Positions 18,087 to 26,853 of a stretch of 64,000 nucleotides of DNA are shown here, in pieces. Each line of letters opens with the position of its first letter. Position 1 is the first letter of the stretch. The notes beneath the pieces were generated by a model. It saw nothing but the letters and a program-made list of their open reading frames with translations, ran no database searches and was not told where the DNA came from. Origin of the DNA: an uncultured candidate division Zixibacteria bacterium (GTDB lineage Bacteria > Zixibacteria > MSB-5A5 > SM1-73); assembly GCA_903908285.1 (NCBI GenBank), contig CAIVRH010000035.1, forward strand, positions 44,794-108,793, given 5' to 3'. The translations under genes and the position numbers were made by a program.

Positions 18087-18468
18087 CTACTCCTCCTACT
18101 CAGACGATTTCCCTACCCGGACCACCCCACCCGGGAACAGTCCAATCCTTCTGGGAACCTTTAAGCCTTCTTTGCGGTATTGTCCGGTTAAATCTTGTTT
18201 TCCGGATACTCCGCTGTTACAGAACAAAGCAGAAGACTTTCTGGGAAACGACTAAGCAAAATCCAAGCTGCCAATAATCCGCATTTCATTATTTTGGTTT
18301 ACATCCTTAAAATAAACCAAGAAAGTTTTATGTCAAGGATTAAATTCAGGATAAACAGAAAAATCCCGATCTACCTACTGCAACCATCATTGCGTATTAT
18401 CAGGGTGAGTCGGCTGGTTTATTCTGCACCGTGTATTTTCATCAACCACAGGATAAGAAGGATAGAAG
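18087..18468. other. Divergent gap with one inverted repeat
   Basis: The gap lies between the deacetylase (minus) and the MtfA-like peptidase (plus). It holds TTGGTTTA (18294-18301) facing TAAACCAA (18313-18320) with an 11-base loop, which could be a hairpin or an operator. No supported gene. Confidence 0.35.
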
Positions 18469-19326
18469 TTGACTTTTCAAACATTAATTTGGCTGACCAC
18501 AGCACTTATAGGATTATTCCTAATAATTATTTTGGGCAAACCACTGTATCGTAATTACCAGCGTAGACAACTTATCGATAAGCCATTTCCCCCGGAATGG
18601 GAGGAAATCCTGAACCGGAGCGTTGTTCTTTACCGCTACCTGCCCGACCCGCTGAAGAGGGAGCTTAAAGGTCATATCAATGTTTTTTTGGGAGAGAAGA
18701 TTTTTGAAGGATGCGGAGGGTTGAAAATAACCGATGAGATAAGAGTCACTATTGCCGCACAGGCGTGTATTTTGTTGTTGAACCGGAAACCCACATATTA
18801 TCCTACTCTTTGCACCATTTTAGTGTATCCTGGTGCTTATATTAACAAAATAGTCACTATTGATGGTATGCTGCACACTGAGGTAACAGTCCCTCTGGCT
18901 GGAGAATCCTGGACCCGGGGGGAGGTCGTTTTAGGTTGGGATTTTGTAAGGAAACAAGTGTTAAATCTCGCCAAAGGGCATAATGTAGTTTTGCACGAAT
19001 TTGCTCACCAGCTGGATCAGGAGGATGGCACAGCCAACGGAGCCCCGATTCTGGAGAAGGGAACCAGCTATAGGACCTGGGCGCGGGTTTTGAGTAAGGA
19101 ATATGAGAAACTGCGGAAAAACGCGCTTTCGGGCAGGAAGGATATTATGGATGCATACGGTGCTACCAACCCGGCGGAGTTTTTTGCGGTGGCTACCGAA
19201 ACCTTCTTTGAAAGCCCTAAACAAATGAAACTCTCACACTCTGAACTCTATGAAGAACTGAAAAGTTATTATGGACTGGACCCGTTGAAGTGGTTTGAGA
19301 AAGATGATCAACCTACCAAAGAATAG
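18469..19326 (+). CDS. mtfA: MtfA-like zinc-dependent peptidase (M90)
   Basis: The 285-residue protein has an N-terminal membrane segment (residues 5-22) and the M90 zinc motif HEFAHQLD with first His at residue 176. The downstream NPAEFFAVATETFFESP segment supplies the conserved Glu region of the family. The MtfA family contains cytosolic peptidases linked in E. coli to the Mlc repressor and glucose transport; here the N-terminal anchor suggests membrane attachment. The start is TTG at 18469, with AAGGA six bases upstream and the hydrophobic N-terminus directly following, so I accept it. A decayed second copy of this gene lies at 29960-30276. Confidence 0.9.
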   Translation: MTFQTLIWLTTALIGLFLIIILGKPLYRNYQRRQLIDKPFPPEWEEILNRSVVLYRYLPDPLKRELKGHINVFLGEKIFEGCGGLKITDEIRVTIAAQACILLLNRKPTYYPTLCTILVYPGAYINKIVTIDGMLHTEVTVPLAGESWTRGEVVLGWDFVRKQVLNLAKGHNVVLHEFAHQLDQEDGTANGAPILEKGTSYRTWARVLSKEYEKLRKNALSGRKDIMDAYGATNPAEFFAVATETFFESPKQMKLSHSELYEELKSYYGLDPLKWFEKDDQPTKE

Positions 19327-19420
19327 GGTAAGAGGCAAGTGCGTCACCTGTCCTACTACACCTAAAACTATTACCAACTTCTAGGCCGGGAATAGATAGT
19401 ACTAATGCCTTTCTTTGTGT

Positions 19421-19738
19421 TTAATGTCTACGCGCTACGAAGAAGGCAACTCCGATGAGAGCCAAGGCGGCCATATCAAATAGGTAAAATCTCCCGAAAC
19501 TCCAGCGCCCTGATGGTATTGCAACCATCAGTACAACCAAGACCAGCACAGCAGTCGTAAGTCTAATCACCCATTTGTTTGATTTTCCGACGATTGCAAG
19601 GCTGCCTCCCACAAGGCCAAGTATCAAGACAAGCAACGATATGATGCTAGGATTATCAGGTACTCTCCCGCCTGTGAATTGACTTACAAGAGTTCCGAGA
19701 ATCAGGATAATGCCCAAAAAAACTCGTCTATCTTTCAC
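19421..19738 (-). CDS. Small four-segment membrane protein of unknown function
   Basis: This encodes 105 residues with about four hydrophobic segments (FLGIILILGTLV, IISLLVLILGLVGGSLAIV, TTAVLVLVVLMVAI, MAALALIGVAFFVA) separated by short basic loops. The start is GTG at 19738 with AGGAG nine bases upstream. I do not recognise the family. It converges with the MtfA-like gene. Confidence 0.6.
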   Translation of the reverse strand: MKDRRVFLGIILILGTLVSQFTGGRVPDNPSIISLLVLILGLVGGSLAIVGKSNKWVIRLTTAVLVLVVLMVAIPSGRWSFGRFYLFDMAALALIGVAFFVARRH

Positions 19739-19853
19739 GATGTTCTCCTGTCTTTTCCTGTTTTGTCAGATGCAGTTTGTCCAAGTGGATTTATACTCAC
19801 TAGCCTTATAGAACAAGTGCCTTGCGCCCAAGCGGGCTCGTCTGAACACCGGA

Positions 19854-19893
19854 TAAATGAATGGTGTCAGTAGCACAAATCTCCTGACTTACC
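19854..19893. repeat. Hairpin repeat, copy 1 (after the VIT-like gene)
   Basis: The copy reads aaatgaatggtgtcag, then a short spacer, then ctcctgacttac. GTCAG and CTGAC can pair. It lies 8 bases beyond the stop codon of the minus-strand VIT-like gene. Related copies are at 20599-20625, 30308-30348, 31157-31235 and 33298-33340. Confidence 0.55.
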
Positions 19894-19901
19894 GATTGGA
19901 T

Positions 19902-20375
19902 TTAGGTCTTACTGAAGATATTCATAATCCATTCGCCCAGAAAATTGCTGACCGTGACCACCAGAACCGTAATGATCACATGCTGCAAAATAGCCCGATA
20001 GGGGTTGATCTTCTGCTCTTTGGCAATTAAGTAACTTAGAGCTGACAATAGTGTAATGCCATATATGATGGAAAAAATCACGGCATAGCTTATTTGCAGG
20101 AATGCGACCAGCAGCATGAAAATCAAAATCACCAGGAATCTGGTCAGGAAATTGGAGAAGGTGGAGGCACGTATGATTTTATAATTTAGAAGCTGTGATT
20201 CCTGGTAGACGTGAATGCCCAGTGAATCCGAGATGTTGTCGGCAACGGCGATGACCAAAAGCGAACCGATTATGGTGGGCTTGGGATTGGCATTTCGGCT
20301 CAAGCCGACAATGAATGCCAGGCTGGTGACGATGGCAGAGGTTGCGCCGAAACTGTACCGGTTAAGCTGAGCCAT
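19902..20375 (-). CDS. VIT1/CCC1-like membrane protein
   Basis: The 157-residue protein begins with YSFGATSAIVTSLAFIVGLS, followed by GSLLVIAVADNISDSLGIHVYQES. This matches the first half of the vacuolar iron transporter family, whose first two helices carry the acidic metal path. Three further hydrophobic segments follow (LVILIFMLLVAFLQI, VIFSIIYGITLLSAL, VIITVLVVTVSNFLGEW). It is shorter than typical family members and lacks the cytosolic metal-binding insert, so transport of Fe/Mn is only a possibility. ATG start at 20375. A hairpin repeat follows immediately after the stop. Confidence 0.65.
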   Translation of the reverse strand: MAQLNRYSFGATSAIVTSLAFIVGLSRNANPKPTIIGSLLVIAVADNISDSLGIHVYQESQLLNYKIIRASTFSNFLTRFLVILIFMLLVAFLQISYAVIFSIIYGITLLSALSYLIAKEQKINPYRAILQHVIITVLVVTVSNFLGEWIMNIFSKT

Positions 20376-20965
20376 TCTTGTTAATCCTCTATCAGACCTT
20401 AAAAAAGGTCATTTTACAGTTCCAACATCTATAGACAGTTTTCCTCCAAAAGTCAAGTTTTTTGTTGACTGGATAATAAACCGGGGAGCTGCAAATGAGT
20501 GTATGGATTCTGACCTATCGGAGGGACTTGCGGGTTGTAGTTTTAATTAATCCCCCATAATTAAAGGGAGATTTAAGGGCAATCAAAGGAAGAATGGAGT
20601 CAGGCACACCAGGCTTGTGACCTACAGAACGGCTTTTATTGCTATAATTCGGAAAGGAGTATCCGCAATTTCAGACAAGGAAGCTATGCCACATTTCCTT
20701 GTAAAATCAAGTTTCCAATTTTCATGTCGACAATATAGTAAAAACTAGTCTGGGGGTGTAAACTTCTTATGGCCTAATTCCCCTAGAATTACTCTTTTTC
20801 CTTAGAATCATGAATCAAGTGTCCCGGGGCAAAGCTGGGGATAATTCGGATAGAATATGGAATTAAAGGCTTATATGGTTCTATGAAATCGAATGCAGTT
20901 TAAAGGTTGGAAAAAACTGCCGCGAAATTCAGGGTACGTTCCAAAAGCAAAACCAAGGAGGGAAT
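20376..20965. other. Divergent gap with one hairpin-repeat copy
   Basis: This 590-base gap separates the VIT-like gene (minus) from the FHA gene (plus). It contains a diverged copy of the hairpin repeat at 20599-20625 (starts GTCAGGCACACC, ends TGTGACCTAC) and an imperfect stem around 20550-20575. No supported gene. Confidence 0.4.
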
Positions 20966-21697
20966 ATGCCGGAAATAATAGTTAAATATGAGGGCAAAGT
21001 GATCGAAAGGGTGGTTACTCAGAAGGGAAGGATAAGTATCGGAAGGACTCCGAATAACGACATAGTTCTTGATAACAAAGCAGTTTCCAGAAAGCACGCA
21101 TCAATCGAATTCGATCAAAATTCTGCATTAATTCTTGATAATGAAAGCCTGAATGGAACCTTCGTAAATAGCAGAAAGATAACGGAAGAGACATTGAGGG
21201 ATAACGACCAGATCACTATTGGCAAGTTTAATTTGATATATCATCAGGATATCTCCAAAGAAAGCCAGTTGCCGGGTATAGACATGACCATGGTCCTAAA
21301 AACCAAGAAGCAGAAAGAGCTTTTGCATAAGGACCGGAAAGGCCGGGAGATATCCGAAATGGCTGGTGGGTCGGTTCTGCTGGGTGAAGCGGAGACTATC
21401 CAAAAACAGTTTCCGTTAAATAAACCCGTCATAACATTCGGTAAATCTAAATTCGTGAATATACCGGTGAAAGGTTTTATGGTTTCCAAAATACAAGCTA
21501 AGATCAACCAGGAAGAACAAGGTTTCATGCTGGTGAATGTGGGCCGCAAAGATAAAACCAAGGTGAATGGAGAATGTGTCATCAATTGCCGGCTGAGGAA
21601 TGACGACCTAATTGAGGTAGGCAAATCGGTTTTTCGTTTCGTTCAGGGAAACAACAAAAAAGATACGGCTCCTTCTTCAAGTTCCATGCCAACCTAA
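20966..21697 (+). CDS. Protein with two FHA domains
   Basis: The first FHA domain (residues 1-95) is canonical: ISIGRTPNNDIVLDN, VSRKHASIE (phosphothreonine-binding S-R-x-x-H) and LNGTFVNSRKI. The second half (residues about 125-230) has the same fold pattern (ITFGKSKFVNIPVKGFMVSKIQAKI ... DLIEVGKSVFRF) but lacks R and H at the binding positions, so it is probably a structural or degenerate FHA. FHA proteins bind phosphothreonine on kinases or their substrates. The Ser/Thr kinase gene 300 bases downstream is the obvious partner. Start ATG at 20966 has GGAGGG directly upstream. Confidence 0.9.
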   Translation: MPEIIVKYEGKVIERVVTQKGRISIGRTPNNDIVLDNKAVSRKHASIEFDQNSALILDNESLNGTFVNSRKITEETLRDNDQITIGKFNLIYHQDISKESQLPGIDMTMVLKTKKQKELLHKDRKGREISEMAGGSVLLGEAETIQKQFPLNKPVITFGKSKFVNIPVKGFMVSKIQAKINQEEQGFMLVNVGRKDKTKVNGECVINCRLRNDDLIEVGKSVFRFVQGNNKKDTAPSSSSMPT

Positions 21698-22013
21698 AAG
21701 CGCTGAAAGCGGTGATGGCAGATTTCGAGCACGAAGAATTGGATTAAGAATTTATTTTGGAAGAGGAAAGAGAGATAAACCAGACCCATGCGAGCGCGCT
21801 TCCATAATAGACAAAGTGACGGTCGTAAGCTGATGGGGGAACCATTAACACCTACTTCACCTACTTCTAATAGCTATCAAACCGAGAAAAGAAATACAAA
21901 TGTGTTAAGGTAATGTTATGGTAAGATGCGATGGGATGAAGTCTCTATACTTAAGACTTCGCTCCTTTTCATACCAAAGGCAGATTTCCATCGGATAAAA
22001 AGAATAATTAGTT
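21698..22013. other. Gap without a recognised gene
   Basis: The 316 bases between the FHA gene and the kinase gene have no supported frame, terminator or repeat. The two genes may be in one transcript or separate. Confidence 0.3.
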
Positions 22014-25000
22014 ATGAAAAATCTAACGTCCCATTTTAATAGTCTGGATGGTGGTGGTTCCGGTTGTGAGTGTGATATCCACCTCCCCCTGAAGGATGCC
22101 GATCCTGAATACCCCACACAAATTCTCAAGGTTCCCCAGAGGAATTTAGCCATCGGAAGCATTTTTGCCGGTAGATATCAAATTATTGAAAAATTGGGTA
22201 AGGGAGGGATGGGTGAAGTATACAAGGCGCTGGACAGGGAGATTGACGAAAAGGTAGCACTGAAGCTTTTGAATCCTGATATCGCTGGTGATGAGAAAAC
22301 GATTGAGCGTTTCCGAAATGAGCTGAAGCTCGCTCGCCAGATTTCTCACCGAAATGTCTGCCGGATGTATGACTTAAACAAGGAAGAGGGAACTTTCTAT
22401 ATAACCATGGAATATGTGGCAGGTGAAGATCTAAAAAGCTCCATACGGAGGATGGGACCGTTAAATCCCGCGAAAGCGGTTTTCATAACCCAGCAGGTAT
22501 GTGAAGGTTTAATTGAAGCCCACCGGTGGGGAGTGGTGCATCGAGACTTGAAACCACAAAACATCATGATAGACCCAGAAGGGAATGTGCGGATCATGGA
22601 CTTTGGGATTGCCCGCTCGCTTAAAACCAAAGGAGTGACAGATACGGGAGTGATAATTGGGACGCCGGAGTACATGTCGGTGGAGCAGGTGGAAGGTGAG
22701 GTAGTAGATCAGCGGTCAGATATCTATTCATTAGGAGTTATTCTGTATGAGATGTTGACCGCGGCAGTGCCTTTTAACGGAGACACCCCTTTGAGTGTAG
22801 CGTTGAAACATAAGACTCAGCTTCCTCCAAATCCCAGAGAAATAATTCCTCAGATTCCCGAAGATCTCAGTCAGCTGATTCTTAAATGTATGGAAAAGGA
22901 AAGGGAGAGACGGTTTCAGTGTGCAGAGGATCTTCTCATTGAATTGAGCCGGATAAAGAAGAACTTCTCTACCACTGAAATGCAACCATCCAGAAGAAAG
23001 CAATTGACTTCGACCGAGATCACGGTGACATTTAGCTTGAAGAAGATATTCATCCCGGCGTTGGTTTTTGTAGTAATAGTAATCGCCGGAGTGGCAGCCT
23101 GGCAGATTCTTCCCCAAAAGAAAGCCCTTCCGGTAATGACGAAAAAGCCTTCTCTTGCGGTTTTATGCTTTGTAAACATTTCGGGGGATGAGAATTTAAA
23201 TTACTGGAGAAGTGGCTTAGCTGATCTGTTAATTACAGATTTTAGCCAATCCAAGTTTGTTCGGGTGATAAGCGAGAAAGAGATTTACAACCTATCCAGA
23301 AGGCTGAATCTGGTGGATGCGAAGAAATTTTCCCCGGAGGATTTAGCCAGAGTAGCAACTCAGGGGAGAGCAGATTACGTGTTGAATGGAAGCTTTGTCG
23401 CAAACGGGGTGAATTTCTTGGTAACGGTCATAGTCAGGAATTCCCATACCGGTCAGGTAATCAGTTCCCAAAGGATAGAATGTAAGGGAGAAATAGAGAT
23501 TCCTGCCAGGATAGATGTGCTCACCAAGAAAATCAAGTCGGATCTTAATCTTTCCCCTAAGCAGATATCCAGCGATAGAGATAAAGGAATAGAGAAGATC
23601 ACTACCGGTTCTCCCGAAGCTTACAAATATTATATTGAGGGGTTGAGGAATGACATGAATGAAGGAGATTCTCGCCAGACCATCGAATGCATGGAGAAAG
23701 CCATATCCATTGATCCGAAATTTGCTAGGGCATACAGAATTATGGCAGGAGCATATGACGAACTGGGTAACTTTTACGAGGAGTGGAATTCCCTGCATAA
23801 GGCACTGGGGTTGAAAGATCGTTTGACGGAAAGAGAGTTTTACTTAACCCAGGCAGAAATTTTCAGCATGTCGGAAAAAACATATGGTAAAGCGATTAAA
23901 GCATATAATAAGGTGTTGGAGATTTATCCGGAGGACGAGGATGCAAATTTCAACTTGGGGATTTTGTTTTGTCGTGATTTGGAACAATGGGAAAAAGCCA
24001 TAGAACGATTTGATGTATTAATACAGAACGGGGCGGATGCCGGTGATCCTTATGTATATCAGGCAGAAGCCTATATGGCTGAGGGCTTATATGATAGAGC
24101 CCGGAATGTTCTGGAGAATTATCTATCCCGATCTCCCAATGAAGTTTGGATTCGTGAGGAAATGTCCCAAGTTTATTTGTCCCAAGGTAAGTTGGATCTG
24201 GCCCAAAAAGAAACTGAGGAATCTATGCATATTGATTCAACTTATATAAATCCCTCTCTTCTGGGTGATATTTTCCTTTATCAGGGGGATCTGGGTAAGG
24301 CCGAGAGAGAATATGAAAGGATGCTTAATACCGAAGAGATCACCAGTCAGTATGAAGCCAGGTCCAGGTTAGCTGCTTTGTATTTGTCACAAGGAAGATT
24401 TGAGAAATCAAAAGAACAGGTTAAATATATAGGTGAGTTGGCAGAGAAAGCTGGAGACCTCGAGCGTATTATCCGGTCGCATTCATACCTAGCCCAGATA
24501 CATTTAGCTTCCGGCAACCCGGATAAGGCTTTAAAGGAATGGAAACAGGGATGGAGCATAGCTGTCGAAGAAAGCCTGGATGTGCAGCCGGATTTGTTTC
24601 TGGAAGGACGGATTTACCTCGGGGCGAAATCAATGGATAAAGCACAAGCAACTGCGGAAGATCTTAAGAAAATGTTCCAACTAAAGATGAACCAAAAACT
24701 TATCAGATATCACCAGCTTCTAATGGGCATGATAGAACTAGAAAGAGAAAATCTGACTGAAGCTATAGTTTATTTTGATAGGGCATTGTCTTTGCTTCCA
24801 TTCCAACATTCGGAACAAGATGACCAGGCGTTGTTCATCTATCCTTTAGCCTTAACTTATTATAAAGCAGGCGATTTAGAGAAAGCTCAAGAACAGTTCC
24901 AGAAGATAATTTCCCTTACGACAGGTAGGCTGTTTTTTGGTGATATTTTTGCGAAAAGCTACTACATGTTAGGTAAAATCTACCAGGAGAAAGGTTGGGG

Positions 25001-25118
25001 GGAGAAAGCCATAGAGCATTACACTCGATTTCTTGAACTATGGAAGGATGCTGATCCAGAAATACCAGAACTCGAGGACGCCCGGGACAGACTAACCCAA
25101 TTAAAAGTTCAGACCTAG
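22014..25118 (+). CDS. Transmembrane Ser/Thr protein kinase with TPR sensor region
   Basis: Of 1034 residues, about 50-330 form a Hanks-type kinase with KLGKGGMGEVYKA, the Lys in VALKLL, HRDLKPQN, DFGIARS and an APE-like GTPEYMSVEQ. A single membrane helix lies at residues 345-364 (IFIPALVFVVIVIAGVAAW). Outside the membrane comes a TolB/FlgO-like segment (LAVLCFVNISGDENLNYWRSGLADLL, residues about 380-510) and then an array of TPRs to the C-terminus. This arrangement is common in bacterial receptor kinases: the periplasmic TPRs sense or bind a partner and the kinase acts in the cytoplasm. The upstream FHA protein is a likely substrate or reader. Confidence 0.95.
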   Translation: MKNLTSHFNSLDGGGSGCECDIHLPLKDADPEYPTQILKVPQRNLAIGSIFAGRYQIIEKLGKGGMGEVYKALDREIDEKVALKLLNPDIAGDEKTIERFRNELKLARQISHRNVCRMYDLNKEEGTFYITMEYVAGEDLKSSIRRMGPLNPAKAVFITQQVCEGLIEAHRWGVVHRDLKPQNIMIDPEGNVRIMDFGIARSLKTKGVTDTGVIIGTPEYMSVEQVEGEVVDQRSDIYSLGVILYEMLTAAVPFNGDTPLSVALKHKTQLPPNPREIIPQIPEDLSQLILKCMEKERERRFQCAEDLLIELSRIKKNFSTTEMQPSRRKQLTSTEITVTFSLKKIFIPALVFVVIVIAGVAAWQILPQKKALPVMTKKPSLAVLCFVNISGDENLNYWRSGLADLLITDFSQSKFVRVISEKEIYNLSRRLNLVDAKKFSPEDLARVATQGRADYVLNGSFVANGVNFLVTVIVRNSHTGQVISSQRIECKGEIEIPARIDVLTKKIKSDLNLSPKQISSDRDKGIEKITTGSPEAYKYYIEGLRNDMNEGDSRQTIECMEKAISIDPKFARAYRIMAGAYDELGNFYEEWNSLHKALGLKDRLTEREFYLTQAEIFSMSEKTYGKAIKAYNKVLEIYPEDEDANFNLGILFCRDLEQWEKAIERFDVLIQNGADAGDPYVYQAEAYMAEGLYDRARNVLENYLSRSPNEVWIREEMSQVYLSQGKLDLAQKETEESMHIDSTYINPSLLGDIFLYQGDLGKAEREYERMLNTEEITSQYEARSRLAALYLSQGRFEKSKEQVKYIGELAEKAGDLERIIRSHSYLAQIHLASGNPDKALKEWKQGWSIAVEESLDVQPDLFLEGRIYLGAKSMDKAQATAEDLKKMFQLKMNQKLIRYHQLLMGMIELERENLTEAIVYFDRALSLLPFQHSEQDDQALFIYPLALTYYKAGDLEKAQEQFQKIISLTTGRLFFGDIFAKSYYMLGKIYQEKGWGEKAIEHYTRFLELWKDADPEIPELEDARDRLTQLKVQT

Positions 25119-25304
25119 AAAATTCCATCCGAGCCTTTTATCAGAAGTTACGATCAGAACTCACTATCAAAATTACCTTTTCAGTGCGTTTGTCTGCAAG
25201 ATTTCTATCACAGCTCATACGTTTAAGATATACTCTTCAAACTTCCTTACCGTAGTAAGGAGGAGTTCCACATTCTGGTCCAACTCAAGAGGATCTCGAG
25301 GAAT

Positions 25305-25525
25305 TATAATAATGGGGGGTCCAGACGGATATTCGATTGGATTTGTCCGGACGGACAAGCGTCTGCTTGCCCAGACGAGCGGACGGTGCCCCCGTATGGG
25401 CTCCCGTCTGGGGACATGTGTCTGCTTATCGCAGATACTGAGCTTGTGGTTCGACAGGCTCACCACCCTGAGCATATCGAAGGGGCGAAGGAAACTAACA
25501 ATCTTCCCGCTTATGATGTTTAGAC
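25305..25525. repeat. tRNA-derived / CCAGACGG mosaic repeat (distant copy)
   Basis: This stretch shares with 45591-45734 the blocks gggggtccagacggat, ttcgattggatttg, caagcgtctgcttg, gcgaaggaaac and a terminal atgatgttt. In the 45.6-kb copy these blocks interrupt a degenerate tRNA-fMet copy, so 25305-25525 looks like a third, more decayed relic. It contains several CCAGACGG/CCGTCTGG palindromes and a CCTGAG/TCGAAGG repeat at 25448-25484. Confidence 0.5.
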
Positions 25526-25574
25526 CCTGCTCCCCTCGACTTTGCTTAAGGAGAGTGAGCATAGCCGAACTGTC

Positions 25575-25684
25575 ACCATCCTGAGTAAATCGAAGGACGG
25601 GATGTCCTACATGAGTTGTCCCTACAAAATTATTTCACCTGACATTGAAGATCTACAGGAAGGGAAGAAACACAAGGGGGTTAG
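25575..25684. repeat. Short dispersed repeats before the RND operon
   Basis: The stretch holds a CCTGAG..TCGAAGG repeat (25575-25601) and a copy of the 50-70-base repeat CCTGA..AAGATCTACAGGAAGGGAAG..AAGGGGG (25637-25684), which recurs at 34743-34795, 35688-35758 and 36818-36887. Confidence 0.5.
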
Positions 25685-25788
25685 CCAAGATCGTTTGGCA
25701 AACAGCTTCGGTATAAATACCGTCTATAGTAGACAAATGAAAGAAAATTTTATTACTAAAGAACAATGATGCAATTTTGGAAGGAAAA

Positions 25789-26853
25789 ATGACACGACTA
25801 AGATATTTTTCATATCTGCTGGTGTTCTCATGCTTTCTGTTAAACGCCTGTAAAAGCGGTAAAAGCTCTCCTCCCCGGCTCCAGTCCGGTACATCCGGAG
25901 CCAAGATACCGGTGGATGCGATAGTTATCCAACCCCAGCTCTTAGACAACCGGATATTTACCACCGGAACCATCCTGGCCAACGAGGAGGTTAAATTGCA
26001 GCCCGAAATCGCCGGCAGGGTTACTGATGTTCTCTTTACCGAAGGGGGTAAGGTAAAAAAGGGAGATGTGCTGATCAAGATCAATGACCGTGAGCTTAAA
26101 GCCCAGCTGGAAGGGAAAGGGGTTGAAGAAAAGCAAGCCTCCGATTTGGAATCGCGGGCGCGACATCTATTCGAATCCAAGGGAATAAGCCAGGAGGAAT
26201 ACGACAAAGCGGCCAACACCCTGAAAATGATACAAGCTCAAAAAGAAGTCATCCAAGCCCAACTGGCCAAGACCGAAATCATTGCACCTTTCAGCGGAGT
26301 GATCGGATTACGATATGTCAGCCAGGGAAGTTATGTTACGACCAGTACGCTGGTGGCGACCATGCAGGAAATCGATCCGATGAAGGTCGAATTCTCCGTG
26401 CCGGAAAAATATGGGAAGCTGATAAAAAAGGATACCGAAATCACGGTGGTGGTGGGTGATTCCCCGGAGGTGTATAAAGGCGTGGTTTATGCGGTGGAAT
26501 CGAAGATAGACTTAGAAACCCGGACCATCAAAGCCCGGGCCAAGATCCCCAATCCCAACGGAGATTTGATTCCCGGCTCTTTTGCCAAGGTGGATATCAC
26601 CCTCGAGCAACTGCCCAATGCCATAGTGATTCCCTCCGGTGCGATCATCCCGGAGATGACCGGAGAGAAAGTCTTTATCTGCGTGAATGGAAAGGTCCAA
26701 TCGGTCCCGGTCAAAACCGGCATCCGCACCGAAAACAGCGTTCAAATAGTTCAGGGATTAAATCCGCAGGATACTCTTATCACCACCGGTTTGCTTCAGC
26801 TTTCTGACGGCAAAGCCGTGGAGATAAAAGGCCTCGAAAGCAGCCCTCAATGA
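25789..26853 (+). CDS. RND efflux periplasmic adaptor (membrane fusion protein), lipoprotein
   Basis: The protein has a lipoprotein signal ending LLNACKSG, a biotinyl-lipoyl-like half (VKLQPEIAGRVTDVLFTEGGKVKKGDVLIKIND), a short coiled-coil hairpin (residues about 100-160), the second lipoyl half (KTEIIAPFSGVIGLRYVSQGSYV) and a beta-barrel/membrane-proximal region. This is the HlyD/AcrA family plan. It links an inner-membrane RND pump to an outer-membrane channel. I chose the ATG at 25789 because GGAAGG lies just upstream; a TTG four codons earlier is also in frame. The stop overlaps the pump start by 4 bases (ATGA). No TolC-type channel gene lies in the window. Confidence 0.93.
   Translation: MTRLRYFSYLLVFSCFLLNACKSGKSSPPRLQSGTSGAKIPVDAIVIQPQLLDNRIFTTGTILANEEVKLQPEIAGRVTDVLFTEGGKVKKGDVLIKINDRELKAQLEGKGVEEKQASDLESRARHLFESKGISQEEYDKAANTLKMIQAQKEVIQAQLAKTEIIAPFSGVIGLRYVSQGSYVTTSTLVATMQEIDPMKVEFSVPEKYGKLIKKDTEITVVVGDSPEVYKGVVYAVESKIDLETRTIKARAKIPNPNGDLIPGSFAKVDITLEQLPNAIVIPSGAIIPEMTGEKVFICVNGKVQSVPVKTGIRTENSVQIVQGLNPQDTLITTGLLQLSDGKAVEIKGLESSPQ

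Noticed and set aside
25215..25562. Minus-strand 115-codon frame
   Set aside because: It consists mostly of repeat DNA (the tRNA/CCAGACGG mosaic); the similar peptide at 45.6 kb comes from the same repeat.
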